Below the pieces are notes generated by a model. It had not been told where the DNA came from, ran no database searches, and saw only the letters and a list, made by a program, of their open reading frames with translations. Below are positions 17,943 to 27,075 of a stretch of DNA of 64,000 nt, in pieces (position 1 is the first letter of the stretch; each line of letters starts with the position of its first letter). Source of the stretch: Shewanella zhangzhouensis (GTDB lineage: Bacteria; Pseudomonadota; Gammaproteobacteria; Enterobacterales; Shewanellaceae); contig NZ_CP080414.1 in assembly GCF_019457615.1 (NCBI RefSeq), positions 618,501 to 682,500 on the forward strand, in the 5' to 3' direction. The position numbers and the translations under genes are program-made.

Positions 17943-20219
17943 ATGAAACAGAACACTATTAAAATGAGTTGCATTGCTTTAGCTATCTCATCGGCACTGG
18001 CAGCACAATATGCTGTCGCCGAAGATGAAAATAGCACAGGGGAGAAGCAAGCCACCTTGGAACGCATTGAGGTTTCCGCGCGCAAAACCGTGGAAAGTCT
18101 GCAGAATGTGCCCGTTGCCGTGACCTCGGTCAGCGCCACGGATCTGGCTGAAAATGGCATCAATGTCATGACCGAAATTCAGCAGTTTTCCCCCAACACC
18201 ACCCTGCAGGCGAGCCGGGGCACCAACTCAACGCTCACCGCCTTTATCCGTGGTGTAGGCCAGGAAGACCCGCTCTGGGGTTATGAGCCCGGGGTCGGTA
18301 TTTATATCGATGATGTGTATGTTGCCCGTCCACAGGGCGCAGTGCTGGACATTCTCGATGTACAGCGCATCGAAGTGCTGCGCGGCCCGCAGGGCACCCT
18401 CTATGGTAAAAACACCATAGGCGGCGCGGTGAAGTACGTGACCAGGAAGATGAGCGGCGATGCCGAGCTGAGCCTGAACGCCACCGTTGGCAGCTATGCA
18501 CAGCGTGATTTCAAGGTAGCAGGTCAGTACCCCCTGGTTGACGATAAACTCTATTTTGGTTTTGCGGTGGCCAGTTTAAGCCGTGACGGTTACGGTGACT
18601 TTGTTACTTCGGCGCTGAACGATCAAGACACTGAAAACTATAATAAAGACCTGATGGCAGGCCGTATCAGCCTGGAATATACCCCGACAGATGCGCTCTT
18701 TATGCGTCTGACCTATGACAAAACAGAGGACGATTCCAACGCCAAGGGTGGGTATCGTATTCTGCCAAGCTTGCTCACCAATGCGCCCGTGCCTGACAGC
18801 AAGTACGACTCCTATACCAGCATGCCCACCTGGAACAAGGTGGAAACCGAAGGTTGGGGGCTGACGCTGGAATATGGTCTGAATGATGACTGGACCCTTA
18901 AGTCAGTCACCTCATCCCGTGAGAGCTATTCGCCCACCAACATCGACTTTGACAACACCAGCCTGCGTATCTTCGATGTGCCTGCCATCTACGATGATGA
19001 GCAGTTCAGTCAGGAGTTCCAGGCAAACTATGATGGTGAAAATCTCAAGCTGGTGTCTGGCCTCTATTACTTTAAAGGTGACTCCTGCGGCGTGTTCGAT
19101 GCCATTCTCGAAGAGGCTTTCAAGGCGTATGGTGGCCTGACCCGTGAAGTACGGGGTTGCAACAACAGCGAAAGCTATGCCGCCTATGCTCAGGGCTCTT
19201 ACGATATCACCGACAAACTGTCGCTGACCCTGGGTGCCCGTTACACCCGCGAGACCAAGGATGCCACCGTTTACAACGGGGTGATTTTCGACAGCATCTA
19301 TCCAGAGACAGGTTGGTATCCGGGTTATGTACGGGACGAGGCCCAGATTGAAGCCAGTATCCCCAAGGTGCTCGACGATGAAGAGACCTGGTCCAGATTC
19401 ACCCCCAGAGTCGGGGTCGAGTACCAGCTAAACGACGACATGATGTTCTACGCCAGTTACTCCCAGGGCTTTAAGTCCGGTACCTTTAACCCAAGGGCGA
19501 CCGGGCCTGAGCCGGCAGTAGATCCAGAAGTGGTTGATTCATTTGAAGTGGGTGTGAAGAGCGAGTGGAACAACAACCTGCGCATCAACGCCACGGCTTT
19601 TTACCTGAACCATAAAGATCGCCAGTTCGTGACCGTCTTGCCCGGTGAAGATGCTGCTGACCTCAATCAGCGTCTCGGGAACATTGGTACCTCCACGGCA
19701 TCGGGTCTGGAGCTTGAGCTGGAATATGCTGCCACTGAATCATTGAATCTGTTCGCCAGCCTGGGTCTTATCGATGCCAACTTTGATGAGGTGATTTCTT
19801 ACGATGCGGATGGGAATCAAATCGATATCAGCGATACCTACACCATCACCAACACCCCGGATACCACAGCCAACGTGGGCTTCAGCTACAACATAGACAC
19901 GGATTTCGGCAGCTTTGTGGCAAACGGAAACTACTACTACCGCAGCGACTATGACCTGGCTGTAGTGGATAACCTGCTGAGCCAGGACGGTTATGGCCTG
20001 CTGAATCTGGGGCTGAACTGGTACAGCAATGACGGTCACTGGACTGCCGGATTGCACTGGAAAAACATCACCGATGAAGAATACCTGGTGGGTAACTATG
20101 CCTTCGTGACGCCGGACGGCAACGGTGGCTATATTCCAGGATTGGGTGGTGACAATACATTAATTGGCTATTATGGCGATCCGGAAACCATTTCACTCAC
20201 CGTGGGATACAGTTTCTAG
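17943..20219 (+). CDS. TonB-dependent outer-membrane receptor
   Basis: 758 residues with a signal peptide (MKQNTIKMSCIALAISSALA, cleavage near AVAED). A TonB-box-like segment with the ERIEVSARK motif follows, then the plug domain (VPVAVTSVSATDL, DVQRIEVLRGPQGTLYGKN) and a 22-strand type beta-barrel ending in SLTVGYSF with the expected terminal Phe. The plug sequence is of the class common in marine bacteria for uptake of organic compounds, not obviously a siderophore receptor. The substrate cannot be read. The upstream PHB depolymerase-like gene and AT-rich promoter may point to a carbon source, but this is only a suggestion from position. Confidence 0.88.
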   Translation: MKQNTIKMSCIALAISSALAAQYAVAEDENSTGEKQATLERIEVSARKTVESLQNVPVAVTSVSATDLAENGINVMTEIQQFSPNTTLQASRGTNSTLTAFIRGVGQEDPLWGYEPGVGIYIDDVYVARPQGAVLDILDVQRIEVLRGPQGTLYGKNTIGGAVKYVTRKMSGDAELSLNATVGSYAQRDFKVAGQYPLVDDKLYFGFAVASLSRDGYGDFVTSALNDQDTENYNKDLMAGRISLEYTPTDALFMRLTYDKTEDDSNAKGGYRILPSLLTNAPVPDSKYDSYTSMPTWNKVETEGWGLTLEYGLNDDWTLKSVTSSRESYSPTNIDFDNTSLRIFDVPAIYDDEQFSQEFQANYDGENLKLVSGLYYFKGDSCGVFDAILEEAFKAYGGLTREVRGCNNSESYAAYAQGSYDITDKLSLTLGARYTRETKDATVYNGVIFDSIYPETGWYPGYVRDEAQIEASIPKVLDDEETWSRFTPRVGVEYQLNDDMMFYASYSQGFKSGTFNPRATGPEPAVDPEVVDSFEVGVKSEWNNNLRINATAFYLNHKDRQFVTVLPGEDAADLNQRLGNIGTSTASGLELELEYAATESLNLFASLGLIDANFDEVISYDADGNQIDISDTYTITNTPDTTANVGFSYNIDTDFGSFVANGNYYYRSDYDLAVVDNLLSQDGYGLLNLGLNWYSNDGHWTAGLHWKNITDEEYLVGNYAFVTPDGNGGYIPGLGGDNTLIGYYGDPETISLTVGYSF

Positions 20220-20242
20220 CATTTATTGCCAGCATAATTCGT

Positions 20243-20272
20243 AAATAACCGACTCCCCTGAGTCGGTTATTT
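20243..20272 (+). terminator. Intrinsic terminator of the TonB receptor gene
   Basis: AAATAACCGACT-CCCCTG-AGTCGGTTATTT is located about 25 bases beyond the stop codon. It forms a strong stem with flanking A/T. Confidence 0.85.
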
Positions 20273-20347
20273 ATTGAAGCAGGACAGGTTTGTCTGGAAT
20301 TAATTTCTGGTGTGATTAAACTGGGTTAAAAATAAAGGGAGTGGATT

Positions 20348-21019
20348 ATGTCTCAGATAAAAGTGGCTATTGCAGATGACCACCCACTATTTCGCGCAGC
20401 ATTAACTCAGGCCGTTCTCAAAAATGTAAATACGGCTGAAGTATTGGAGGCCGAAAACTTTCAGGAACTCATCAGAGTCATTGAAAGTCATCCCGATATT
20501 GAGCTGGTATTTCTCGACCTGCATATGCCGGGTAATGAAGGGTTTACCGGATTAACCCTGTTGCAGAACCATTTCCCCGATATCGTGGTGATTATGGTGT
20601 CATCGGACGATCAGCCCGACATCATTCGCAAGGCAATCAATTTGGGTGCCAGCGCCTTTATTCCCAAGTCGGCCAACCTCAATCAAATAGCCGATGCCAT
20701 AGGCACAGTGCTCGATGGCGAGGTGTGGCTGCCGGAGAACACCGACATCAATGTCGACCAACAGACGGCGGCAGAGCATCAGCGGCTGGCAAAGCAGCTC
20801 GCTCAGCTCACGCCGCAGCAATACACGGTGCTTGCCAGCATTGCCAATGGCCGCCTTAACAAACAAATTGCCTACGATCTCAATATCAAGGAAACCACGG
20901 TTAAAAAGCATGTGTCGGCCATACTGCTGAAACTGGAAGTCTACAATCGCACCCAGGCAGGGCTGGTGTTCCAGCAATTGATGATCACCAGTAGCGACAA
21001 GCAGGCGGCGACTGCCTGA
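20348..21019 (+). CDS. LuxR-family response regulator, CrbR/ErdR-like
   Basis: 223 residues with the SD AAAGGGAGTGG before the ATG. The N-terminal receiver domain has the acidic pair IADDHP, the phospho-acceptor Asp in LVFLDLHMPG and the conserved Lys in FIPKSAN. A LuxR/NarL helix-turn-helix follows at about residues 150-210 (LTPQQYTVLASIANGRLNKQIAYDL, IKETTVKKHVSAILLKL). It is convergent with a hybrid kinase that carries an SLC5-type transporter domain. In Vibrio, Pseudomonas and Shewanella, kinases of that build (CrbS) work with LuxR-type CrbR to activate acetyl-CoA synthetase and acetate use. The pairing here is inferred. Confidence 0.8.
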   Translation: MSQIKVAIADDHPLFRAALTQAVLKNVNTAEVLEAENFQELIRVIESHPDIELVFLDLHMPGNEGFTGLTLLQNHFPDIVVIMVSSDDQPDIIRKAINLGASAFIPKSANLNQIADAIGTVLDGEVWLPENTDINVDQQTAAEHQRLAKQLAQLTPQQYTVLASIANGRLNKQIAYDLNIKETTVKKHVSAILLKLEVYNRTQAGLVFQQLMITSSDKQAATA

Positions 21020-21064
21020 GCAAACCGCTTAAGAACATAAAAAGCGCACATAAAAAGCGAAAAT

Positions 21065-21096
21065 AAAAAAACAGTGGCATATGGCCACTGTTTTTG
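21065..21096. terminator. Bidirectional intrinsic terminator
   Basis: AAAAAACAGTGGC-ATAT-GGCCACTGTTTTTG lies between the convergent response-regulator and hybrid-kinase genes. It has A- and T-runs on either side. Confidence 0.87.
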
Positions 21097-21164
21097 TTTG
21101 CGCCCGGGGGGTGCCCTCGCGCAGCGTTGCGTTAATCAATCCTGTATCAAGCCGATGCAATGAC

Positions 21165-24100
21165 TCATGACAGTTGCTTAATCAGCCGCTTAAGTGCAGT
21201 GGCTTTCACCGGTTTACGCACAAAGCTGAAATTGGCGCTGCTGGTGTGCTGCCGGACGGCCTCTGAGGGGTCTGCCGAGCAGATAACGCAGGTGGGGCGC
21301 GCTTGTAAAAGCCTTGGATGCTCAAGCAGGCTTTGCACCAGCGAAACCCCGTTCTGGTCATCATCCAGGTGATAATCCGCAAGAATCAGTCTGGGCGTGT
21401 CCGTCCCTTCAAGCTGTGCCAGGGCACTCGCTTCATCTCTGGCCGTCAGTACCTTACAACCCCAGCCGAGAAGCAGCGAAGAGATGGCTTTTAGCATCAG
21501 CTCGTCGTTGTCGATAACCAGCACCTGAATATCGAAGCTGTCGCCCATGGTCTCGTCGTCGCGCCGCAGTTTGACCACATTACCGGGCAGCTTTTGCTGC
21601 CTTATCCTTGGTACTTCCACGCTGAAGCAAGTGCCTTTACCAAGCTCAGAATGCAGATAAATCCGGATGCCAAGCAGCTTGGCTATGCGGTCACAAATCG
21701 CCAGGCCGAGGCCGAGTCCGGGAATTTCCCGGGTCTGTTCCAGGCGTTCAAATTCACCGAAAATTGCCTGCTGTTTTTCCGCCGGGATCCCCGGGCCATT
21801 GTCCCATACCTGAATAAGCAGGCTGTCCTGACGCCTGCGAACCCCAAGCAGTACTCTTGGGACAAATTCGCCGCCGCTTGCCATCGACTCTCCACCCTCC
21901 AGCTGTACTCGCGATGCTGCCTGAACCTGATTCAGGGCGCCGGCAGGGGAGTAATGAAAGGCGTTGGAGAGGAAATTTTGAATGATGCGCCGTAGCAGGC
22001 GTTGGTCGCTTTGCACAAAGCAGGATGAAAACTGATAGCCAAACTCAATCCCCTGCTCTTTGGATAACACCTTGAATTCGTTTACCAGCGTCGAGAGCAA
22101 GTCATCGAGGGCGAATTGGCTCTGCTCGGTTTTCAGACTGCTGCTGTCGAGGCGGGAGATTTCCACCAGGTCAGACAGCAGACTTTCCACCACATTGAGA
22201 GAGTCTTCGATATGGGTCGCCAAATCCTGAAGCTCGGTGGAGGTCACCCTTTGCTTCAGCATCTCAGTGAACAGGGTGAGCGCGTTAAAGGGTTGCATCA
22301 GGTCGTGGCTGGCCGCGGCCAAAAAACGGGTTTTGCTGCTGTTGGCGGCTTCGGCTTCGGCCTTGGCCTTGGCGAGCTCCCGGGTGCGGCTCTCGACCCG
22401 TTTCTCCAGCGTTTCGTTGGCTTGCTGCAGTGCCTTTTCGGCCTGAATGTGGGCGGTGATATCGCTGAAGGTGCTGACAAAGCCGCCCCCCGGCATCGCC
22501 TGGCCGCGGATTTCCAGCACCCGGCCATCGTGCATGGTGCGCTGGAAATGATGGGGGCTGCCGCTGCGCATATGGGCGAGGCGCTTCTCCACCAGCTCGT
22601 GGGCCTCGTCACCGACTATGATGCCGCGTGCTATGTTGTAGCGCAGCAGCTTCTCGATTGGGATGCCCGCTTTTACATAATCTTTTGGATAATCAAGGAG
22701 CTCAATATAACGCTTGTTCCAGGCTACCAGGCGCATGTCGGCATCGACCACGCTTATCCCCTGCTCGATATTTTCCACCCCCGATTGCAGCAGTTCACGG
22801 TTGAATTCAAATATCTGGTTGGCTTCATCGACAATGCTGACCACATCCTCCAGCGGCACTTGCTGGGCGCGGGAGGCGGCGTTCATCACCATGCGGGTGG
22901 AGGCGGACCCCAATACACCTGAGAGTTTCAGCCGGGTGTAATCCACCAGTTCCTCCCGGCGGGACGACAGCTCAGAGCCCAGCAGTTTGGCTTTTGTCAC
23001 CAGGGCATCGGCTTCTTCTTTGTTGATAAAGCGGTGTAGCAGGCTGGCCAAATCGCTCACCGACAGATGGCGCTCAAGCTGCAACTGCTTGCGGTTTACA
23101 AACACATCGGCCTGCAAGAGCTCGCCCACACTCTGCTCTCGGAAGAGGGAAATAAGCACGAAGCTACCGATATTCACCAGCAGGCTGAAGAAGAGGCCGT
23201 GGCTGATGTTATCCAGACCATTAAGGCCAAAGAGGGCATTGGGGGTGAGCCAGCCGATGTGCCATGGGCCGTTGAGAACCCAGTTGGCATCGGGGAAGGT
23301 GGCGGGCAGCAGCAGGGTGTAGAGCCAGACCAGGCTGCCCAGCAACATGCCCCAGAAAGCACCCTGGGTGTTGGCCCTGCGCCAGTACAGCGCTCCCACG
23401 GCGGCGGGTGCAAATTGCGACAACAACACAAAAGATAAAAGGCCTATGCTGGCGAGGTGATTTTGCTGGTCGATATAGCGCTCAAAGGCAAAGGCCGATA
23501 ACAGGATGGCGGCAATGGCGACGCGGCGCAGGTTCAGCAGAATTCCCGCAAGCTGCGGTGTTTGCTGAGAACTGAATCTGGGCAGACGGAGCAGCAGCGG
23601 AGTGAGGATCTCCGTGGATATCATGGTGCTCAGTACAATGGCCGCCACAATCACCATGGCGGTTGCTGCGGCAAGACCACCGAGATACACCAGTACCCCC
23701 AACCAGGCCTGTTGGTAAAACAGCGGCAGGGTAAGCACATAGGTATCGGCATCCACACTGCCGCCTGGGAAACTCAGCTGGCCCGCAAGGGCTATCGGCA
23801 GAATAAAGGCATTCATGAGCAGCAGGTACAGGGGGACCATCCAACGGGCAGATTTGAGCTCTTTGGCATGATGATTCTCAATCATCATCATGTGGAACTC
23901 CTGGGGCAGGGCATAGATGGTGATGGCCCCCAGCAGGATTTGCGACAGCACAAAATAGAGGGAGTTGGCCTCTGTGCTGGTGGGGAGCGTTTGGCTCCGG
24001 GAGAGGAGATCGCTGAAGCCGTCGAAAATATAAAAGGTGGCAAAGATGCCCACAGTCGTCAGTGCCAGCAGCTTCACCACCGAGCTGAAGGCAATGGCCA

Positions 24101-24704
24101 GCACCAGCCCCTGATTTTGCTTACTTGCCGACAACTGGCGGGTGCCGAATAAAATGCTGAATATAATCAGCACAATAGTCACGATAAACGCCGTGCTTAT
24201 TCCAGACTGGAAGGTGCCTGTCAGGAGATCAAAACTGGTACTGATGGCCCGAAGTTGCAGGGCGATGTAAGGAATGGTGCCCAGCAGCGATACCATGGCC
24301 ACACTGGCGGCAATTTTGGGCGAGCGGTCGAAGCGGCAGGCAATGAAGTCGGCGATGGAGGTGAGGTTCTGGCTTTTGACTATGTGCAGGGTGCGCATCA
24401 ACATGGGCCAGGCCAGCACCAGACACATAATGGAGCCGATATAAATGGGTGCCAGCCAGGCACCTGTGGTGGCGGCCTGGCCGACAGTGCCGTAAAAGGC
24501 CCAGGAGGTACAACATACCCCCAAAGACAGGCTGTAAACCCAGGGTCTTTTTCGCCACTGGCCGAAGGGCTGGTTTTGCCCCCATTGAGCAACAATAAAG
24601 AGCACGGCCAAATAGGCGATTGAAATAACGCTGATCCACCAGGTATCAACAGACAGCCAAGCCAGCAAAATAAACCCCAGAATGATGTTCCAATACCCAG
24701 CCAA
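21165..24704 (-). CDS. Sodium:solute symporter-fused hybrid histidine kinase, CrbS-like
   Basis: 1179 residues from a TTG at 24704 (no better start with an SD was found). The first ~520 residues form a 12-13 helix SLC5/SSS transporter domain. A PAS domain follows at about 640-760 (ISVVDADMRLVAWNKRYIEL), then a coiled coil, and HisKA with the phospho-accepting His in AAASHDLMQPFNAL near residue 801. HATPase_c shows NFLSNAFHYSP, VWDNGPGIP and GLGLGLAICDR. A C-terminal receiver (from ~1055) has its Asp in ILADYHLDDDQ. This architecture is that of CrbS, the sensor of the acetate switch. The convergent LuxR-type regulator is the likely partner. Confidence 0.85.
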   Translation of the reverse strand: MAGYWNIILGFILLAWLSVDTWWISVISIAYLAVLFIVAQWGQNQPFGQWRKRPWVYSLSLGVCCTSWAFYGTVGQAATTGAWLAPIYIGSIMCLVLAWPMLMRTLHIVKSQNLTSIADFIACRFDRSPKIAASVAMVSLLGTIPYIALQLRAISTSFDLLTGTFQSGISTAFIVTIVLIIFSILFGTRQLSASKQNQGLVLAIAFSSVVKLLALTTVGIFATFYIFDGFSDLLSRSQTLPTSTEANSLYFVLSQILLGAITIYALPQEFHMMMIENHHAKELKSARWMVPLYLLLMNAFILPIALAGQLSFPGGSVDADTYVLTLPLFYQQAWLGVLVYLGGLAAATAMVIVAAIVLSTMISTEILTPLLLRLPRFSSQQTPQLAGILLNLRRVAIAAILLSAFAFERYIDQQNHLASIGLLSFVLLSQFAPAAVGALYWRRANTQGAFWGMLLGSLVWLYTLLLPATFPDANWVLNGPWHIGWLTPNALFGLNGLDNISHGLFFSLLVNIGSFVLISLFREQSVGELLQADVFVNRKQLQLERHLSVSDLASLLHRFINKEEADALVTKAKLLGSELSSRREELVDYTRLKLSGVLGSASTRMVMNAASRAQQVPLEDVVSIVDEANQIFEFNRELLQSGVENIEQGISVVDADMRLVAWNKRYIELLDYPKDYVKAGIPIEKLLRYNIARGIIVGDEAHELVEKRLAHMRSGSPHHFQRTMHDGRVLEIRGQAMPGGGFVSTFSDITAHIQAEKALQQANETLEKRVESRTRELAKAKAEAEAANSSKTRFLAAASHDLMQPFNALTLFTEMLKQRVTSTELQDLATHIEDSLNVVESLLSDLVEISRLDSSSLKTEQSQFALDDLLSTLVNEFKVLSKEQGIEFGYQFSSCFVQSDQRLLRRIIQNFLSNAFHYSPAGALNQVQAASRVQLEGGESMASGGEFVPRVLLGVRRRQDSLLIQVWDNGPGIPAEKQQAIFGEFERLEQTREIPGLGLGLAICDRIAKLLGIRIYLHSELGKGTCFSVEVPRIRQQKLPGNVVKLRRDDETMGDSFDIQVLVIDNDELMLKAISSLLLGWGCKVLTARDEASALAQLEGTDTPRLILADYHLDDDQNGVSLVQSLLEHPRLLQARPTCVICSADPSEAVRQHTSSANFSFVRKPVKATALKRLIKQLS

Positions 24705-24833
24705 GCTACACCAGGCAGGCCGATTGTTAAAGGCTTGATCCCTCTGCGGTGCACTAAGGTAGTACTTCTTTATCCCACTTCATCAGATAACCTAGCCCCC
24801 AATATTCATCTCAGGTTTTGAGCCATTACGCCT

Positions 24834-26000
24834 ATGAAAATAACCCATAAATATCTGGTGGAAGGTCTGGTTTTTACCAGTTACGTATTATTTGCCATGG
24901 CATGGGTTGGCGGCACCGCGAGTATGGACCAGATAATGGCCTCGATGCATATCGAGAGCTTTGCCTCGGCGAGTTTACTGAGCGGCGCCGTGACCCTGGC
25001 GAAGATTGTCGGCACCTTTGCCGCAGCTTACCTCACATTGAAATTCGGGGTGAAATACGCCTTTTTGGTGGCGGCCTTGTTGATAGTGACCGGCATAGTC
25101 ACGCCCTACGCCCCCAACTACGATGTGCTCCTGGTCAGCCGCTTTCTGATGGGGCTTGGCGGCGCCTTTATGATTGTGTATTTCAACCCCATAGTGATGC
25201 ACTGGTTTGCCCCCGAAGAGCGCCCGGTGATCAACGGCTTGAACGCAGTGGCCTTTAACGTGGGTACCGCAATCGTGCTCTGGGGCATGCCTGCCATCAA
25301 TGCCATTACCGGCGGTTGGCAGCAAAGTTTGCTGGTGTTTTCATTGGCGAGTCTGGCGCTGGCACTGCTGTGGCTGATGGTGAAGTTCGACCGCGAGCAG
25401 CCAGGTGCTGGTGTGCCAGCTCAAGAGTCCAGCCATTACAGTTATCTCGATGGTTTGAAGGACGGCTTTAACTGGGCGTACGCCTTAACTTATTCCGGTC
25501 TGCTGTCTTTTTATATTTGCCTGTTTACCTTTTATCCCCAGGCGGGCATCAGCCAAAGCAAGTGGGTGATTGGCTTTGGTATTCTCGGCACTGTCGCCGG
25601 TATCCTCTACAGCCGCAAACAGCCGCTGCGACTGCCCATCATCCGGATAAGCGGGCTGGTGATTTTTATCACTGTGCTGGGCTTATCCTTTGGCAGCGAA
25701 CCCTGGCTGCAAACCCTGTGCGCCATCGTACTGGGTTTTTGTATCTTCCTGCCGGTGACGGCCCTTGTCAGCATTCCCCACGAGTTGCCAAAGATGACGG
25801 GGCAAAAAATCACGGTGATTTTCAGCCTCTTCTGGTCCATCAGTTATCTCATTTCCACCATAGTGCTGTGGCTCTTTGGCAAGTTGGTGGACATGAATCA
25901 GGGCAGCTATTTCGCCTCTTTTGTCCTTATTACCCTGCTGAGCGCCACCGTATTTGTTGGCAGCTATTTTCTCCCTGAAACCGGAAAACCCAAGGAATAA
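24834..26000 (+). CDS. MFS transporter
   Basis: 388 residues with about twelve hydrophobic helices. The first half carries AYLTLKFGVKYAFLVAALL and LVSRFLMGLGGAFMIVYFNP, a pattern seen in the CynX/NimT and nitrate/nitrite-type branches of the major facilitator superfamily. Substrate unknown. It is followed after two bases by an HSL-type hydrolase gene, so the two are one operon. The carrier may import the ester or amide that the hydrolase cleaves, but this is only inferred from adjacency. It diverges from the CrbS-like kinase gene. Confidence 0.8.
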   Translation: MKITHKYLVEGLVFTSYVLFAMAWVGGTASMDQIMASMHIESFASASLLSGAVTLAKIVGTFAAAYLTLKFGVKYAFLVAALLIVTGIVTPYAPNYDVLLVSRFLMGLGGAFMIVYFNPIVMHWFAPEERPVINGLNAVAFNVGTAIVLWGMPAINAITGGWQQSLLVFSLASLALALLWLMVKFDREQPGAGVPAQESSHYSYLDGLKDGFNWAYALTYSGLLSFYICLFTFYPQAGISQSKWVIGFGILGTVAGILYSRKQPLRLPIIRISGLVIFITVLGLSFGSEPWLQTLCAIVLGFCIFLPVTALVSIPHELPKMTGQKITVIFSLFWSISYLISTIVLWLFGKLVDMNQGSYFASFVLITLLSATVFVGSYFLPETGKPKE

Positions 26001-26002
26001 GC

Positions 26003-26959
26003 ATGCAAGACTCTCCACGTGGTTCGGCGTCAGCAAAGCTGGCGGAGTTTCTGGCCCAAGCCAACCAAAACATAGCCCTTGCGAGGGAGCAAAACATTCA
26101 GTTCACACCGGCGCTGTTGAGGGAGAATCTCAATAAGCTCGCCGCCTTCATGACCTGTAAACCCGATGTGAGCTACATCGCCGACAGAGCCTGGCAACTT
26201 GGTGACCGAGCCATTCCCGCACGGGTTTACAGCCCCGACCCACATAGCGCCTTGCCTGTGGTGGTGCACTGCCATGGTGGCGGCCACATGTGTGGCAGTG
26301 TGGAGCTATACGACCCCATCTGCCGCCAGTTGGCGAGCACAGCTCACTGCGTGGTGATTAGTGTGGAGTACCGCTTGGTACCTGAGCATCCTTATCCTGC
26401 GGGTCTTGAGGATTGCGAGCATGCCCTGCGCCACTACGCCGAAGTGCTGGAGGACGTCGCTTTTATCACCGGCCCCTGCATCATGGGCGACAGTGCGGGC
26501 GGTGCCATCTGCACCAGTTTGAGTGAGCGCAGTCTGGCTGACCCGAGTCTGGATATTCGCAAGCAAATTCTGATTTATCCCAGCGTGGATTACACCATGG
26601 CGAGCGCCTCGTACGAGAGCAACGGCGCGGGTTTCTTGCTGGAAACCCCAAGGGTGAAGTGGTATTTCGAGCAATACTTTCAGGATTCGGCCCTGGATGC
26701 TGAAAAGGTGAGGGCGGCATCGCCACTGCACGGTCGTATCGAGGCTGGATTGCCTGCAACGCTGATCTTCACTGCTGGCTGCGATCCGCTTCGCGATGAA
26801 GGCCGGGCCTATGCCGAGGCGTTACAGCGCGCGGGGGTAAAGGTAGAGCATCACGGGCTGGAGGACATGATCCACGCCTATATGCTGCTTCACGACCTGG
26901 TGGCAGAAGAGTGTTTAAGCACCTATCAGCGTATTGCCCGCTTTATCCATGCCCCCTGA
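26003..26959 (+). CDS. Alpha/beta hydrolase of the hormone-sensitive lipase family
   Basis: 318 residues; the ATG follows the MFS stop after two bases, with AAGGAA overlapping the end of that gene. The HSL-family signature HCHGGGHMCG (oxyanion hole) is followed by the nucleophile motif GDSAGG, the acid in GCDPLRDEGRAYA and the catalytic His in DMIHAYMLL. These enzymes hydrolyse short-chain esters in the cytoplasm. No signal peptide is present. The natural substrate is unknown; the co-transcribed transporter suggests a small imported ester. Confidence 0.85.
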   Translation: MQDSPRGSASAKLAEFLAQANQNIALAREQNIQFTPALLRENLNKLAAFMTCKPDVSYIADRAWQLGDRAIPARVYSPDPHSALPVVVHCHGGGHMCGSVELYDPICRQLASTAHCVVISVEYRLVPEHPYPAGLEDCEHALRHYAEVLEDVAFITGPCIMGDSAGGAICTSLSERSLADPSLDIRKQILIYPSVDYTMASASYESNGAGFLLETPRVKWYFEQYFQDSALDAEKVRAASPLHGRIEAGLPATLIFTAGCDPLRDEGRAYAEALQRAGVKVEHHGLEDMIHAYMLLHDLVAEECLSTYQRIARFIHAP

Positions 26960-27042
26960 CGGCGCCCGGACGCGCAGACAATCTGGCTCCTGTAGTCATC
27001 GCAGGCGCGCAGCGTGGTTGCGTACTCTGCCGGTAGCAGCCT

Positions 27043-27062
27043 CTGCCCGCATCATCGGGCAG
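27043..27062. repeat. Inverted repeat between convergent genes
   Basis: CTGCCCG-CATCAT-CGGGCAG forms a strong hairpin between the hydrolase and tsdA genes, but there is no T-run on either side. It may act as a transcription barrier or 3' stabiliser. Confidence 0.5.
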
Positions 27063-27075
27063 GGGCGTTTACATT

